From: Rhizobiaceae bacterium
GTDB lineage: Bacteria; Pseudomonadota; Alphaproteobacteria; Rhizobiales; Rhizobiaceae
Direction: 5' to 3'
Length of the DNA stretch: 64,000 bases
Assembly (NCBI GenBank): GCA_016742175.1
Contig: JACVCH010000001.1
Span: 310,001-374,000 of the forward strand
Position 1 is the first letter of the stretch, and each line of letters begins with the position of its first letter. A program made the position numbers and the translations under genes. This document shows positions 1-10,077 of the stretch, one piece after another. Under the pieces are notes generated by a model, which was not told the origin of the DNA, made no database searches, and worked only from the letters and a program-made list of their open reading frames with translations.

Positions 1-24
1 GCGTCCGTTCGTGTCCTCAACCAT
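1..24 (-). CDS. Start of a gene running off the left edge
   Basis: Only the first eight codons (MVEDTNGR) of a leftward gene are visible. The start is supported by a purine-rich ribosome binding site (GGAAGGA) on the minus strand about 7 bases before the ATG and by divergence from the thioesterase gene. The product cannot be identified from eight residues. Confidence 0.4.
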
Positions 25-129
25 GGATCGGTCCTTCCGAATGCTGTGTCTTCTTGACTTCGCGGTGCGTAGCTGTTGCAACCCGCGCATCTTTCCAAGG
101 AATGTCGGCCTTCGCCGGGGGATTTCAAC

Positions 130-1005
130 ATGACGACCGCCATGCAGGAACTTCTGTCCATACTCGATCTCGAGCGGCTGGAACACAATCTGTATCGTGG
201 TCGCAGCCCGCAATCGGGCTGGCAGCGTGTGTTCGGCGGTCAGGTGATCGGCCAGGCGCTGGTCGCTGCGCAGCGCACGGTAGAGGCCGAGCGCCACGTC
301 CACTCATTGCATTGCTACTTCATGCGGCCTGGCGATCCGTCCGTGCCGATCATCTACGAGGTCGACCGCATCCGCGACGGCGGCTCGTTCACCACGCGGC
401 GCGTCGTCGCGATCCAGCACGGCCATGCGATCTTTTCGCTCGAAGCCTCGTTCCAGGCCGAGGAGGAGGGGCTGGAGCACCAGATCGACGGGCCGCTCGA
501 CGTTCCGGAGCCGGAGACGCTGAAGTCGCAGCACGATTTGATCGAGACGATGGGCGAGAACGTGCCCGAGGCGATCCGCAAATTCTGGGCGCGCGAGCGG
601 CCGCTGGAGATCAAGCCGGTCTTCCTCGAACATTATACGACGCGCAAGAAGCTGCCGCCGCAGCAGCGCGTGTGGGTGCGCACAACCGGCGATGTGCCGG
701 ATGACCGGGCGCTGCAGGCGGCGATCCTCGCCTATCTCTCCGACATGACGCTGCTCGACACCTCGACCTTCGCGCATGGCCGTACCGGTTTCGACCCCGA
801 CCTGATGATGGCGAGCCTCGACCATGCCATGTGGTTCCACCGGCCGCACAGGCTGGACGACTGGCTGCTCTACAGCCAGGACAGCCCTAACGCGATCGGC
901 GCACGCGGCTTCACGCGCGGTTTCCTCTATGGCCGCGACGGGCGCCTGATCGCCTCGGTGGCGCAGGAAGGCCTCGTCCGCGTCAAGACGAAGCCCAAGA
1001 AATAG
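130..1005 (+). CDS. tesB: Acyl-CoA thioesterase II
   Basis: Hydrolyses acyl-CoA to free fatty acid and CoA in the cytoplasm. The 291-residue product matches the usual TesB length (E. coli 286) and has the double hot-dog layout. Residues matching the E. coli TesB triad are visible: Asp205 in YLSDMT, Ser229 in the MASLDHAMWFHRP segment and Gln279 in AQEG near the C-terminus. The N-terminal hot-dog half carries VFGGQVIGQAL (about 34-44) and HSLHCYFMRPGD (about 58-69). The start at 130 was chosen because it gives the family's N-terminus; an earlier in-frame ATG at 76 would add 18 unrelated residues. It diverges from the partial gene at the left edge. Confidence 0.93.
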   Translation: MTTAMQELLSILDLERLEHNLYRGRSPQSGWQRVFGGQVIGQALVAAQRTVEAERHVHSLHCYFMRPGDPSVPIIYEVDRIRDGGSFTTRRVVAIQHGHAIFSLEASFQAEEEGLEHQIDGPLDVPEPETLKSQHDLIETMGENVPEAIRKFWARERPLEIKPVFLEHYTTRKKLPPQQRVWVRTTGDVPDDRALQAAILAYLSDMTLLDTSTFAHGRTGFDPDLMMASLDHAMWFHRPHRLDDWLLYSQDSPNAIGARGFTRGFLYGRDGRLIASVAQEGLVRVKTKPKK

Positions 1006-1038
1006 GCAAATCAGGCAACGCTGCCGGAATTTGCTTAA

Positions 1039-1551
<513 letters not shown>

Positions 1552-1634
1552 AAAATCCCGGCCGCATTCGCGCGATGCGAGGGGTTCGGCCTCGCCGCGA
1601 AATGCCCAAGGCAACAATCGACATGGAGACTGCA

Positions 1635-2987
1635 ATGAAGATTCCAACCATCGCGTCGGTGCGCGCCGCCGCCGGCGCAATCGGCCTCACGGCCCTTGCC
1701 GCGCTGCCCGCTTTCGCGCAGGAGGCGGCCGATGCCGCGGCTCCCGCCACCACCATGGACAAGGGCGACACCGCCTTCATGATGATCGCGACCGTGCTCG
1801 TGCTGTTCATGATTCTGCCGGGCCTCGCCCTTTTCTATGGCGGTCTCGTGCGTGCCAAGAACATGCTGTCGGTGCTCATGCAGTGCATGATGATCACCGC
1901 GCTCGTCATCGTCGTGTGGGTCACCTACGGCTATTCCTTCGCCTTCGGCGGCGGCACCGGCCCGTTCTGGGGCGGGCTCGGCAAGCTCTTCCTCGCCGGC
2001 GTCACGCCGGAAAGCGAGGCGGCGACCTTCTCCGACGGCGTCGTCATCCCCGAATATGTCTTCATCTGCTTCCAGATGACCTTCGCATGTATCACGCCGG
2101 CCCTCATCGTCGGCGCCTTCGCCGAGCGCGTGAAGTTCCGGGCCGTGATGCTCTTCACCCTGCTTTGGGTCACGATCGTCTACTTCCCGGTCGCGCACAT
2201 GGTCTGGGATGCGAACGGCCTGCTCTTCACCTGGGGCGCGCTCGATTTCGCGGGCGGCACGGTCGTCCACATCAATGCGGGCATTGCCGGCCTCGTCGGC
2301 GCGATCATGATCGGCAAGCGGCACGGCTACGGCCGTGACAACATGGCCCCGCACTCGATGACGCTGACCATGGTCGGCGCGTCGATGCTGTGGGTCGGCT
2401 GGTTCGGCTTCAATGCCGGCTCCAACCTCGAAGCCAATGGCGGCGCAGCACTCGCGATGATCAACACCTTCACGGCCACCGCCGGCGCGATCCTCGCCTG
2501 GGTGATCATCGAAGGCTTCACCCGCCGCAAGGCCTCGATGCTGGGCGCCGCCTCGGGCGTCATCGCCGGCCTCGTCGCCGTCACCCCGGCCGCCGGCCTC
2601 GTCGGCCCGATCGGCGCCATCGTGCTCGGCGCGATCGCCAGCGCGGTCTGCTATTGGTTCGTCGCCGTGGTGAAGATCAAGTCCGGCTACGACGACTCCC
2701 TCGACGTGTTCGGCATCCACGGCATCGGCGGCATCATCGGCGCCATCGGCACCGGCATTTTCACTTCCACCTCGCTCGGCGGCATCGGCTATGCCGAAGG
2801 CGTCACCATGGGCGGCCAGGTCTGGACGCAGATCCTCGCGGTCCTCGTCACCATCGTGTGGTGCGGCGTCGTCTCAGCGATCCTGTTCAAGGTTGTCGAC
2901 GCCCTCATCGGCCTGCGCCCCACCACGGAAGCCGAGACCCAGGGCCTCGACATCAACTCGCACGGCGAATCGGCCTACCACGCCTGA
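1635..2987 (+). CDS. amtB: Ammonium transporter AmtB
   Basis: Inner-membrane ammonium/ammonia channel of the Amt/Rh family. The 450-residue protein begins with a Sec signal peptide (MKIPTIASVRAAAG, cleavage near AFAQEA), as is usual for Amt proteins, followed by about eleven membrane segments. Family motifs include the start of the pore region (FMMIATVLVLFMILPGLALFYGGL) and VFGIHGIGGIIGAIGTGIF, which carries a conserved pore His. The start at 1635 is preceded by GGAGA; an in-frame ATG at 1623 lacks a comparable site. It is cotranscribed with glnK and followed by a strong terminator. Confidence 0.96.
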   Translation: MKIPTIASVRAAAGAIGLTALAALPAFAQEAADAAAPATTMDKGDTAFMMIATVLVLFMILPGLALFYGGLVRAKNMLSVLMQCMMITALVIVVWVTYGYSFAFGGGTGPFWGGLGKLFLAGVTPESEAATFSDGVVIPEYVFICFQMTFACITPALIVGAFAERVKFRAVMLFTLLWVTIVYFPVAHMVWDANGLLFTWGALDFAGGTVVHINAGIAGLVGAIMIGKRHGYGRDNMAPHSMTLTMVGASMLWVGWFGFNAGSNLEANGGAALAMINTFTATAGAILAWVIIEGFTRRKASMLGAASGVIAGLVAVTPAAGLVGPIGAIVLGAIASAVCYWFVAVVKIKSGYDDSLDVFGIHGIGGIIGAIGTGIFTSTSLGGIGYAEGVTMGGQVWTQILAVLVTIVWCGVVSAILFKVVDALIGLRPTTEAETQGLDINSHGESAYHA

Positions 2988-3034
2988 GCGATCCCATCCC
3001 GTCGCAATGTCCGGACACCGGGCATTGCAACTTT

Positions 3035-3062
3035 GGGGCCCGGTTCGTCCGGGCCCCTTTTT
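3035..3062 (+). terminator. Rho-independent terminator of glnK-amtB
   Basis: Perfect 9-base-pair GC stem GGGGCCCGG / CCGGGCCCC with a TTCGT loop, followed directly by five T residues. It lies 48 bases after the amtB stop. Confidence 0.88.
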
Positions 3063-3169
3063 CGTTTTGCCGCCGATTGCCAATGGGCGCCCTTGAATGG
3101 ATCATGGCAACCATGCGCCGCGAAGGTTGATCATCTTTCGACCGGGCGCCGTCTGCAGATCGCTGTCGG

Positions 3170-3301
3170 ATGAGACATTCATCACCGCGCAAGAGCGTCA
3201 TCGGCGGTCTTTTGTTCGCGCTCGCCATATCCGTCGTCGTGGCGGGCGGCGCGATCCTGCTCACATTCGGGTCGGCCTATCTATTGGCCTATGCGAGTTG
3301 A
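3170..3301 (+). CDS. Possible 43-residue single-span membrane peptide
   Basis: A short open frame codes for a peptide with a positively charged start (MRHSSPRKS) and one hydrophobic span of about 28 residues ending AYLLAYAS. It sits alone between the amtB terminator and ftsK. No convincing ribosome binding site is visible, so translation is uncertain. I do not recognise a family. The charge-then-hydrophobic pattern resembles a small inner-membrane protein more than a random frame. Confidence 0.35.
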   Translation: MRHSSPRKSVIGGLLFALAISVVVAGGAILLTFGSAYLLAYAS

Positions 3302-3433
3302 CGTGAGGACCGGAGCCGCTCCCCGCAATGTGCTCAGCCGCGCCCCATGGTTAATGCGGCCTTAACCCCCAGCCGTTAGCGTCGGGCGAATCTGGCGCCG
3401 ATCACGCGGCGCGACGGGCATACGGGGAAGGCC

Positions 3434-6049
3434 ATGCGTTCGCAGTCACACGCGCTCACCTTGAACGAGGGCGAAAGCGGTTTCACGGGCTTCCTGCGCC
3501 GGCAGGTGCGCAAGCTGGCGGGCACCGCGATCCTCGTCGCCGTCGCCGCGATCGTCGCGAGCCTCGCCACCTGGAACGTCGCCGATCCGAGTTTCAGCCA
3601 CGCGACCAGCAACCCCGTCACCAACGCCGCCGGATATCCGGGCGCGGTCGTCTCCGACCTTCTGATGCAGTTCTTCGGCCTCGGCTCGGTCGTCGCGCTT
3701 GTGCCGGCAATCGTCTGGGCGATCGGGCTGGTGCTCGGTCGCGGCATCCTGCAACCAGGCAAGCGCGCCTTCGCCTGGTTCGGCGCGGCCGCGCTCGGTG
3801 CGGGCATCATCGGCTGCATGGAAGCGCCGCCGACCTGGCCGCTGCCGTCCGGTCTCGGCGGCGTCTTCGGCGACATCGTGCTTGCCCTGCCGGGCAAGTT
3901 CATCGGCGCCTATCCGAGCGGCCTTGCCGGCTTCATCACGGCCTCGCTTCTCTTCATCCCCGCCGGCGCGCTTCTCTACGTCGCCTGCAACGCCCTGACT
4001 TCCAAGCCGGTCGAGCGCAAGAAGCTCGCCCGCAAGCCGGCCGAGGACGAAATCGACGAGGACGACTACGAGGACGACGACCTCGACGACGAGGGCACCG
4101 AGGGCCGCTTCCTGGCGCTCGGCGCGGTCGCCCATATGTGGCTTTCGGCGCAGGCCTTCCTGCGCCGCCATGGCGGCGGGGCGCTCGCGGCCCGCACGCG
4201 CCGCCGCGATGACACGCTCGACGCGCTGGACGAGATCGAGAACCGCCCGGCGCGCCCGGCAGGCCGCGTCGAGCCCGGCTTCGAGCCGTCGGCCCGTACC
4301 GCCGCACCGTCGATCGAGCCGCCCTTTGACATGAACGACATCGGCCTCGACGAGGACGACCTCGACCCCGACACGCCGGTGCCGACGCCGCAGGAAATCG
4401 CCGCGCGCCGGGCTCAGGCGGTTGCGGCGCGACCCGCCCCGCCGCAAGCCCGCGTCGAGCAGGCCGCACCGCGCCCGACGCCGAGCGCCGCGCACGCGCG
4501 TCCGCCCGTATCCGATGGTTTCGAGATGCCGGACCTCGAATTCCTGTCCGAGCCGAAGGCGATGGCGCGCGACGCCTCGCTTTCCAAGGATGCGCTGGAG
4601 CAGAACGCCCGCATCCTCGAAGGCGTGCTGGAGGATTTCGGTGTCAAAGGCGAGATCATCCAGGTTCGCCCCGGCCCGGTGGTAACGCTCTACGAACTGG
4701 AGCCGGCGCCCGGCATCAAGTCCTCGCGCGTCATCGGCCTTGCCGACGACATCGCCCGCTCGATGAGCGCGATCGCCGCCCGCGTCGCCGTCGTTCCGGG
4801 CCGCAACGCCATCGGCATCGAACTGCCCAACGCCAAGCGCGAGACCGTCTATTTGCGCGAAATCCTCGCCAGCCAGGATTTCGACCAGACAAAGGCGAAG
4901 CTGGCGCTCGCGCTCGGCAAGTCGATCAATGGCGAGGCGGTGATCGTCGACATCGCCAAGATGCCGCACGTCCTCGTCGCCGGCACCACCGGCTCGGGCA
5001 AGTCGGTCGCCATCAACACGATGATCCTGTCGCTCCTCTACCGCATGACGCCGGACGAATGCCGCCTGATCATGATCGATCCGAAGATGCTGGAACTCTC
5101 CGTCTATGACGGCATCCCGCACCTTTTGACCCCCGTCGTCACCGACCCGAAGAAGGCCGTCGTCGCGCTCAAATGGACCGTGCGCGAGATGGAGGACCGC
5201 TATCGCAAGATGTCGAAGGTCGGCGTGCGCAACATCGACGGCTACAATCAGCGCGTCGCGGTGGCCGAGAAGAAGGGCGAGCAGATCAGCCGCACGGTGC
5301 AGACCGGCTTTGACCGCGAGACCGGCGAGGCGATCTACGAGACCGAGACGCTCGAGATGGAGCGCATGCCCTATATCGTCGTCATCATCGACGAGATGGC
5401 CGACCTGATGATGGTCGCCGGCAAGGACATCGAAGGCGCGGTGCAGCGCCTCGCGCAGATGGCGCGTGCGGCCGGCATCCACGTCATCATGGCGACGCAG
5501 CGCCCCTCGGTCGACGTCATCACCGGCACGATCAAGGCCAACTTCCCGACCCGCATGTCCTTCCAGGTGACGTCGAAGATCGACAGCCGCACCATCCTCG
5601 GCGAGCAGGGCGCCGAACAGCTCCTCGGCATGGGCGACATGCTCTACATGGCCGGCGGCGGGCGCATCCAGCGTGTCCACGGCCCCTTCGTCGCCGATGA
5701 CGAGGTCGAGAAGGTCGTCGCGCACCTGAAACTCCAGGGCGTGCCGGAGTATCTCGATTCGATCACCGAGGACGACGAGGACGACGAGGGCGGCGGCGCG
5801 TCGGGCAAGTCCGGCGGCGGCAACGGCAACAGCAATCTCGACGATTCGGACGATCCCTACGACCAGGCGGTCTCGGTCGTGCTGCGCGACGGCAAGGCGT
5901 CGACCTCCTACATCCAGCGCCGTCTCGGCATCGGCTACAACCGCGCCGCCTCGATTATCGAGAAGATGGAGCAGGAGGGCATCGTCGGCCCGGCCAACCA
6001 TGCCGGCAAGCGCGAGATTCTCGTGCCGACGGAAGAAGAGACGTACTAG
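3434..6049 (+). CDS. ftsK: DNA translocase FtsK
   Basis: Septum-located ATPase that pumps chromosomal DNA and activates XerCD dimer resolution at division. The 871-residue protein has four N-terminal membrane spans (roughly 25-190), a long acidic and proline/alanine-rich linker (about 205-370, including [13 protein letters not shown]-type runs), the alpha/beta motor with Walker [10 protein letters not shown] at about 517-525 and Walker [12 protein letters not shown] at about 648-658, and a C-terminal gamma winged-helix domain recognising KOPS. A second acidic and glycine-rich spacer (about 775-800) separates motor and gamma domain. GGGGAAG precedes the ATG. Confidence 0.96.
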   Translation: MRSQSHALTLNEGESGFTGFLRRQVRKLAGTAILVAVAAIVASLATWNVADPSFSHATSNPVTNAAGYPGAVVSDLLMQFFGLGSVVALVPAIVWAIGLVLGRGILQPGKRAFAWFGAAALGAGIIGCMEAPPTWPLPSGLGGVFGDIVLALPGKFIGAYPSGLAGFITASLLFIPAGALLYVACNALTSKPVERKKLARKPAEDEIDEDDYEDDDLDDEGTEGRFLALGAVAHMWLSAQAFLRRHGGGALAARTRRRDDTLDALDEIENRPARPAGRVEPGFEPSARTAAPSIEPPFDMNDIGLDEDDLDPDTPVPTPQEIAARRAQAVAARPAPPQARVEQAAPRPTPSAAHARPPVSDGFEMPDLEFLSEPKAMARDASLSKDALEQNARILEGVLEDFGVKGEIIQVRPGPVVTLYELEPAPGIKSSRVIGLADDIARSMSAIAARVAVVPGRNAIGIELPNAKRETVYLREILASQDFDQTKAKLALALGKSINGEAVIVDIAKMPHVLVAGTTGSGKSVAINTMILSLLYRMTPDECRLIMIDPKMLELSVYDGIPHLLTPVVTDPKKAVVALKWTVREMEDRYRKMSKVGVRNIDGYNQRVAVAEKKGEQISRTVQTGFDRETGEAIYETETLEMERMPYIVVIIDEMADLMMVAGKDIEGAVQRLAQMARAAGIHVIMATQRPSVDVITGTIKANFPTRMSFQVTSKIDSRTILGEQGAEQLLGMGDMLYMAGGGRIQRVHGPFVADDEVEKVVAHLKLQGVPEYLDSITEDDEDDEGGGASGKSGGGNGNSNLDDSDDPYDQAVSVVLRDGKASTSYIQRRLGIGYNRAASIIEKMEQEGIVGPANHAGKREILVPTEEETY

Positions 6050-6136
6050 CAGGGAAGGGCGCGACAAATTTGCCGCGCGCCCGGCCAAACTAAAGCCCCA
6101 CTGGCGCGTTATCGGCTTCAGTTGAGGGCAACACAG

Positions 6137-6808
6137 ATGATTTCGCGAGTTTCAAGAATGGCAAAATCCAGTTCGAAGACCCGCCGCGGCGTACTCGTGC
6201 TCGGCATGGGCGCCGCGCTTCTCGCCGCTTCCGGCACGCTGCCGCTGGGCGGCCAGGCGCTGGCGCAGCCCGCCGAGGCGCAGCAGATCGCCGACCATTT
6301 CTCGTCGGTGAAGACGATGATGGGCGACTTTGTCCAGTTCGGCCCGGGCGGCGAACAGACGGGCGGCAAGTTCTTCATCCAGCGCCCCGGCAAGGTGCGC
6401 TTCAACTACGAGAACCCGTCGACCTTTAAGGTGACGGCCGACGGCACCTCCGTGGTGCTCGAAAATGCGCGCATGAATACGGCCGACCTCTATTCGCTGG
6501 GCTCGACGCCGCTGAAGCTGCTCCTCGACGAGCGCATCGACCTGTCCGGCAACAAGGTGCAGGACGTGCGCCAGGAAGCCGACGCGACGACCATCACGCT
6601 CGCCGACCGCTCCGTCTTCGGCAATTCGACCATCACCATGATGTTCGATCCGCAGAGCTACGAATTGAAGCAGTGGACGATCCGCGACGCGCAGGGCAAG
6701 GACACGACGGTGATGATCTACAACGTCCAGTCGGGCGTCACCTTCGATCCGTCGGTCTTCGCGATCAATTACGACCGGATCAACGAGATGGTCTCGCCCA
6801 ACCGCTGA
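6137..6808 (+). CDS. lolA: Outer-membrane lipoprotein carrier protein LolA
   Basis: Periplasmic chaperone that carries lipoproteins from LolCDE to the outer membrane. The 223-residue product starts with a signal peptide (basic KSSSKTRRG, hydrophobic core, cleavage near ALAQPA). The family core follows, with FVQFGPGGEQTGGKFFIQRPGKVRFNYENPS-type sequence at about 58-90. GAGGG eight bases upstream supports the ATG at 6137; a TTG at 6122 and an ATG at 6158 are alternatives. It follows ftsK on the same strand with an 87-base gap, the order seen in related bacteria. Confidence 0.9.
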   Translation: MISRVSRMAKSSSKTRRGVLVLGMGAALLAASGTLPLGGQALAQPAEAQQIADHFSSVKTMMGDFVQFGPGGEQTGGKFFIQRPGKVRFNYENPSTFKVTADGTSVVLENARMNTADLYSLGSTPLKLLLDERIDLSGNKVQDVRQEADATTITLADRSVFGNSTITMMFDPQSYELKQWTIRDAQGKDTTVMIYNVQSGVTFDPSVFAINYDRINEMVSPNR

Positions 6809-6818
6809 CCTGTGGACG

Positions 6819-6840
6819 AGCGGCCATTCCGGCCGCTTTC
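6819..6840 (+). terminator. Possible hairpin terminator after lolA
   Basis: AGCGGCC-ATTCC-GGCCGCT gives a 7-base-pair stem with a 5-base loop followed by only a short TTTC tract. It is correctly placed 10 bases after the lolA stop but weak. Confidence 0.45.
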
Positions 6841-6916
6841 GGGCGCTGAAGCTTGAGTTCGATGAATGCGGCTGGCAGGGTCCGGCCGCATTTCTCATTT
6901 CGGGCGCAGCTTCTCC

Positions 6917-7723
6917 ATGCCGTTTTCCATTGCCACCTGGAACATCAATTCCGTTCGCCTGCGCATGCCGCTGGTCGAGCAATTCGTGACCGCCCATCGC
7001 CCGGACGTCCTGTGCCTGCAGGAAACGAAGTGCCCGGACGACCTCTTTCCGCTGAAGGCGCTGCGCGCGCTCGGCTACGAGCATATCGAGATCAGCGGCC
7101 AGAAGGGCTATCACGGCGTCGCGACCATCTCGCTGCGCCCGCTGGAAATCGTCGAGAAGCGCGATTTCTGCACCATGGGCGACTGCCGCCACCTTGCCGC
7201 CAATGTCGAGGCGGGCGGGCACAAGATCCTCGTCCATAATTTCTACGTGCCGGCGGGCGGCGACGAGCCGGACCCGGTGATCAACCCGAAGTTCCGCCAC
7301 AAGCTCGATTTCGTCTCCGAGATGCACGGCGTGCCGGCGTCGAGCGGCGAGGCGGCCGCGTCGATCCTCGTCGGCGACCTGAACATCGCGCCGCTGGAGG
7401 CCGACGTCTGGTCGCACCGCCAGCTCTTGAACGTCGTCAGCCACACGCCGATCGAGACGGAAAGCTTCGAGGCGATGCGCCGGGCCGGCAACTGGGTCGA
7501 TTTGATGCGCCAGGCAATCCCGGAGCCCGAGAAGATCTACACCTGGTGGAGCTATCGCGCGAAGGACTGGGAAGCGTCGAACCGCGGCCGCCGCCTCGAC
7601 CATGTCTGGTCATCCGCCAACCTTGCGCCGAAGCTGTCGTCGATCGAGGTGCTGAAGGACGCGCGCGGGTGGGAGCGGCCTTCGGACCATGTGCCGGTGA
7701 TCGCGCGGTTCGATCTGGAGTAG
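6917..7723 (+). CDS. xthA: Exodeoxyribonuclease III
   Basis: AP endonuclease and 3'-5' exonuclease of base excision repair, cytoplasmic. The product is 268 residues, the length of E. coli ExoIII. Conserved metal and catalytic residues are visible: Asn9 in TWNINSVR, Glu36 in LQETKCPDD, the GDLNIAP segment (about 154-160), WWSYR, and the C-terminal SDHVPVIARF His/Asp pair. The start is chosen at MPFSIATWNINSVR, the normal family N-terminus; a longer frame from 6866 adds unrelated residues. Confidence 0.95.
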   Translation: MPFSIATWNINSVRLRMPLVEQFVTAHRPDVLCLQETKCPDDLFPLKALRALGYEHIEISGQKGYHGVATISLRPLEIVEKRDFCTMGDCRHLAANVEAGGHKILVHNFYVPAGGDEPDPVINPKFRHKLDFVSEMHGVPASSGEAAASILVGDLNIAPLEADVWSHRQLLNVVSHTPIETESFEAMRRAGNWVDLMRQAIPEPEKIYTWWSYRAKDWEASNRGRRLDHVWSSANLAPKLSSIEVLKDARGWERPSDHVPVIARFDLE

Positions 7724-7742
7724 GGTCTGCGCAAGCGGAGAC

Positions 7743-8198
7743 CTATTCGGAAAACCGCGGTGCCAAAGTCTGGATATCCGCCAGCAGGGCGCCGAGATTG
7801 TCGGTGATGCGCTGGTGGAGCAGGGCCGCCGTCTCAGGGTACTCGGTGAGGATGCGCCGGAACAGCGTGCGGTTGAGGCGGATCAGCTCGACGTCGCTGG
7901 TCGCCAGTGCGCCGGTCAGGCGGTTGGTGGGGGCGATGATGGCGAGTTCGCCGAGCATGGTGCCGGGGCCGACTTCGGCGAGGCTAACGCGCTCGCCGTC
8001 GCGTTCGCGAAAGAGCGAGACCGTGCCGGACGTCACCACGTAGCCGCTTTCGGCCGACTGGCCCTCGCGGTAGAGGACGCGCCCGGCGGCGAGGCGCAGG
8101 CTTTCGGCGCCGAAGGCGAGCAGGCGCAACTGCTCCGACGTGAAGCCGTCGAACAGCTCCACGCCCGAGAGAATGCGAATGTCGTCGTCCAAGGCCAT
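7743..8198 (-). CDS. Stand-alone cyclic-nucleotide-binding domain protein
   Basis: A 151-residue single-domain protein of the CAP_ED fold. The beta-roll is clear (LFDGFTSEQLRLLAFGAESLRLAAGRVLYREGQ), and the phosphate-binding cassette region reads GELAIIAPTNRLTGALA at about 85-101. There is no DNA-binding domain, so it is a sensor or partner protein rather than a CRP regulator; homologues are often labelled cAMP-dependent protein kinase regulatory subunit. The usual arginine of a strict cAMP pocket is not obvious, so the ligand is uncertain. It lies 61 bases after the response regulator on the same strand, the pairing I recall for Brucella otpR. Confidence 0.8.
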   Translation of the reverse strand: MALDDDIRILSGVELFDGFTSEQLRLLAFGAESLRLAAGRVLYREGQSAESGYVVTSGTVSLFRERDGERVSLAEVGPGTMLGELAIIAPTNRLTGALATSDVELIRLNRTLFRRILTEYPETAALLHQRITDNLGALLADIQTLAPRFSE

Positions 8199-8259
8199 CG
8201 GCGTCCCCGTCCGCGCGCGCCGACCCCCATCGGCAACGGCAGCTCGCCGGTGCTCCTAA

Positions 8260-8943
8260 TCAGGGCACCAGCTTGTATCCGCCGCTTTCTGTCACAAGAA
8301 TTTCGGCATTGGAAGGATCGCGCTCGATCTTCTGGCGCAGGCGGTAGACGTGGGTTTCGAGTGTGTGCGTGGTGACGCCCGAATTGTAGCCCCAGACCTC
8401 TTCGAGCAGCACGTCGCGGGTGACGACCTTGCGGTCGGCCCGGTAGAGATACTTGATGATCGAGGCTTCCTTCTCGGTTAGGCGGATCTTGCCGCCCTTG
8501 GCGTCCGTCAGGAGCTTCTGGCTCGGCTTGAAGACGTAGGGACCGACATTGAAGGTCGCGTCCTCGCTCTGCTCGTGCTGGCGAAGCTGGGCGCGGATGC
8601 GCGCCAGGAGCACGGCGAAGCGGAAGGGCTTGGTGACGTAGTCGTTGGCGCCGGCTTCCAGCCCGAGGATCGTGTCGGAATCGGTGTCCTGCCCGGTCAG
8701 CATGATGATCGGCGCCTTGTAGCCGCCCTTGCGCAGGATCTTCACCGCCTCGCGGCCGTCCATGTCCGGCAGGCCGACATCCATGATGAGAAGGTCGACG
8801 ATGCCGCTGCGCGCCGTCTGCACGCCCTTGGCGGCGGTCGGCTCCTGCAACACGTCGAACTCCTCGTAGAGCGACAACTGGTCGGCGAGCGTCTCGCGCA
8901 GGTCGTTGTCGTCGTCGACGATGAGAATGGTGCGTGACGTCAT
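8260..8943 (-). CDS. otpR: OmpR/PhoB-family response regulator (OtpR/CenR-like)
   Basis: A 227-residue two-domain regulator. The receiver (1-125) has acidic residues Asp10-12, phospho-acceptor Asp55 in LIMDVGLPD, Thr83 and Lys105 in DYVTKPF. The C-terminal winged helix (about 135-227) has KEASIIKYLYR and THTLETHVYRLRQKI. There is no adjacent histidine kinase; instead the cyclic-nucleotide-binding gene follows. That neighbourhood matches what I recall of Brucella otpR (the CenR orthologue), an envelope and beta-lactam-tolerance regulator. The symbol rests on sequence resemblance plus context and should be treated as provisional. Confidence 0.72.
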   Translation of the reverse strand: MTSRTILIVDDDNDLRETLADQLSLYEEFDVLQEPTAAKGVQTARSGIVDLLIMDVGLPDMDGREAVKILRKGGYKAPIIMLTGQDTDSDTILGLEAGANDYVTKPFRFAVLLARIRAQLRQHEQSEDATFNVGPYVFKPSQKLLTDAKGGKIRLTEKEASIIKYLYRADRKVVTRDVLLEEVWGYNSGVTTHTLETHVYRLRQKIERDPSNAEILVTESGGYKLVP

Positions 8944-9109
8944 CGTTCAGTCCATCTTGTTGAGATATCTGGCGGTTTCGCCTAACGCTCTAGGCTGGGC
9001 AGGGAATTCGGGAAAGTCTCTCACAGTGATTTGCTTGAGCAGAGGATCATACTCCAAATTCCGTGAGTGCAATGGCGGTGCGGCGAAAAAAGGACGCGTT
9101 GTCAGGCAT

Positions 9110-9619
9110 ATGGTAGTGCGGCCCCGGCCCGGCGACCAGAGGCAGGGGCTGCTCGCCGTCGGGAACAGGGTCCTGCGCTGTGCGCTCGGCAAGGGCGGGA
9201 TCCGCGCAGTCAAGCGCGAGGGCGACGGCGCGACACCGCTCGGATCGATGCGGCTTCTCTGCGCCTACGTGCGCCGCGACCGTCCGCGCCCGCTCGTCTC
9301 GGGTCTCGCGCTTGATCCGATCCGGCCCGGCGACGGTTGGTGCGACGCGCCCGGCGATCGCAACTACAACCGTCCCGTCCGCCTTCCCTATGCGGCCAGC
9401 CACGAGCGGATGCGGCGCGACGACCATCTCTACGACGTGGTGATCGTGCTCGACGCCAACATCCGCCCGCGCCGGCGCGGCATGGGCAGCGCGATCTTCT
9501 TCCACCTCGCCCGGCCGGGCTACACGCCGACCGAGGGCTGCGTCGCGATCTACCCGCGCGACATGGCGTGGCTTTTGCCCCGCCTGTCGCCGCGCACGGT
9601 CATGACGGTGACGCGCTAG
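9110..9619 (+). CDS. L,D-transpeptidase (YkuD)-family protein
   Basis: A 169-residue protein with the YkuD catalytic signature: His132 in FFHLARPGYTPTEGCVAI and nucleophile Cys144 in TEGCVAIYP. Such enzymes make 3-3 peptidoglycan crosslinks or attach proteins to peptidoglycan. No signal peptide is visible from this start, so export is unclear. The short DUF-like subclass (G-RPLVSGLALDPIRPGDGWCDAPGDRNYNRPV-type core) differs from the classic ErfK enzymes. Its end overlaps the convergent DUF1761 gene by 20 bases. Confidence 0.82.
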   Translation: MVVRPRPGDQRQGLLAVGNRVLRCALGKGGIRAVKREGDGATPLGSMRLLCAYVRRDRPRPLVSGLALDPIRPGDGWCDAPGDRNYNRPVRLPYAASHERMRRDDHLYDVVIVLDANIRPRRRGMGSAIFFHLARPGYTPTEGCVAIYPRDMAWLLPRLSPRTVMTVTR

Positions 9620-10022
9620 GATCGCCGACGCTCAGCCAGCCGATGATCGCGCCCATGATCAGCGCCACGCCGAGCCAGTGGCCGCCGTCGATCATGGTCA
9701 GGTCCCAGCCATAGGCCTGGTAGCGGTGATTTACGGCCATGATCGTCACCATGAAGCCGAGCCAGACGAGAAAGCCGCAGACGAGACCGTATTCGATCGT
9801 CATGTCGCCCGCGCCGATGACACCGGCGAGCACGAAAGCCATGACAAGTTCGGCGCCGAAGGTTAGGCCGAGAAGGCCTGCGCCCGGCCGCGCCTGCACG
9901 GCGTCGATCCGGCCCGCCTTCATCCATGCCTTCGACAGGACGCCGTAATAGGCCGCGCCGAACACGAAGGCGGCGATCGCCGCCAGCAGGACGGACAGGT
10001 AGTTGACGTTCGTGAAGTCCAT
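9600..10022 (-). CDS. DUF1761 membrane protein
   Basis: A 140-residue protein with four predicted membrane spans and the family pattern NYLSVLLAAIAAFVFGAAYYGVLSKAWMKA near the N-terminus. Function unknown. The start at 10022 is set by a strong GGGAGGAG site just upstream; an in-frame ATG at 10085 would run into the upstream methyltransferase stop. It follows the methyltransferase gene by 55 bases on the same strand. Confidence 0.8.
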   Translation of the reverse strand: MDFTNVNYLSVLLAAIAAFVFGAAYYGVLSKAWMKAGRIDAVQARPGAGLLGLTFGAELVMAFVLAGVIGAGDMTIEYGLVCGFLVWLGFMVTIMAVNHRYQAYGWDLTMIDGGHWLGVALIMGAIIGWLSVGDPSASPS

Positions 10023-10077
10023 CGCCTCCTCCCAACGACGAAAGGGGGATGCTGACATGCCGGCAAGCCGGGTCAAG

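Noticed and set aside
6057-6082. Hairpin after ftsK (GGGCGCG/CGCGCCC) as a terminator
   Set aside because: There is no T tract, and lolA follows closely on the same strand, so termination is not supported.
3446-6088. 880-residue open frame opposite ftsK
   Set aside because: It is an antisense shadow of a GC-rich gene; the sequence is low-complexity Arg/Asp/Ala/Gly without any domain, and ftsK is unambiguous.
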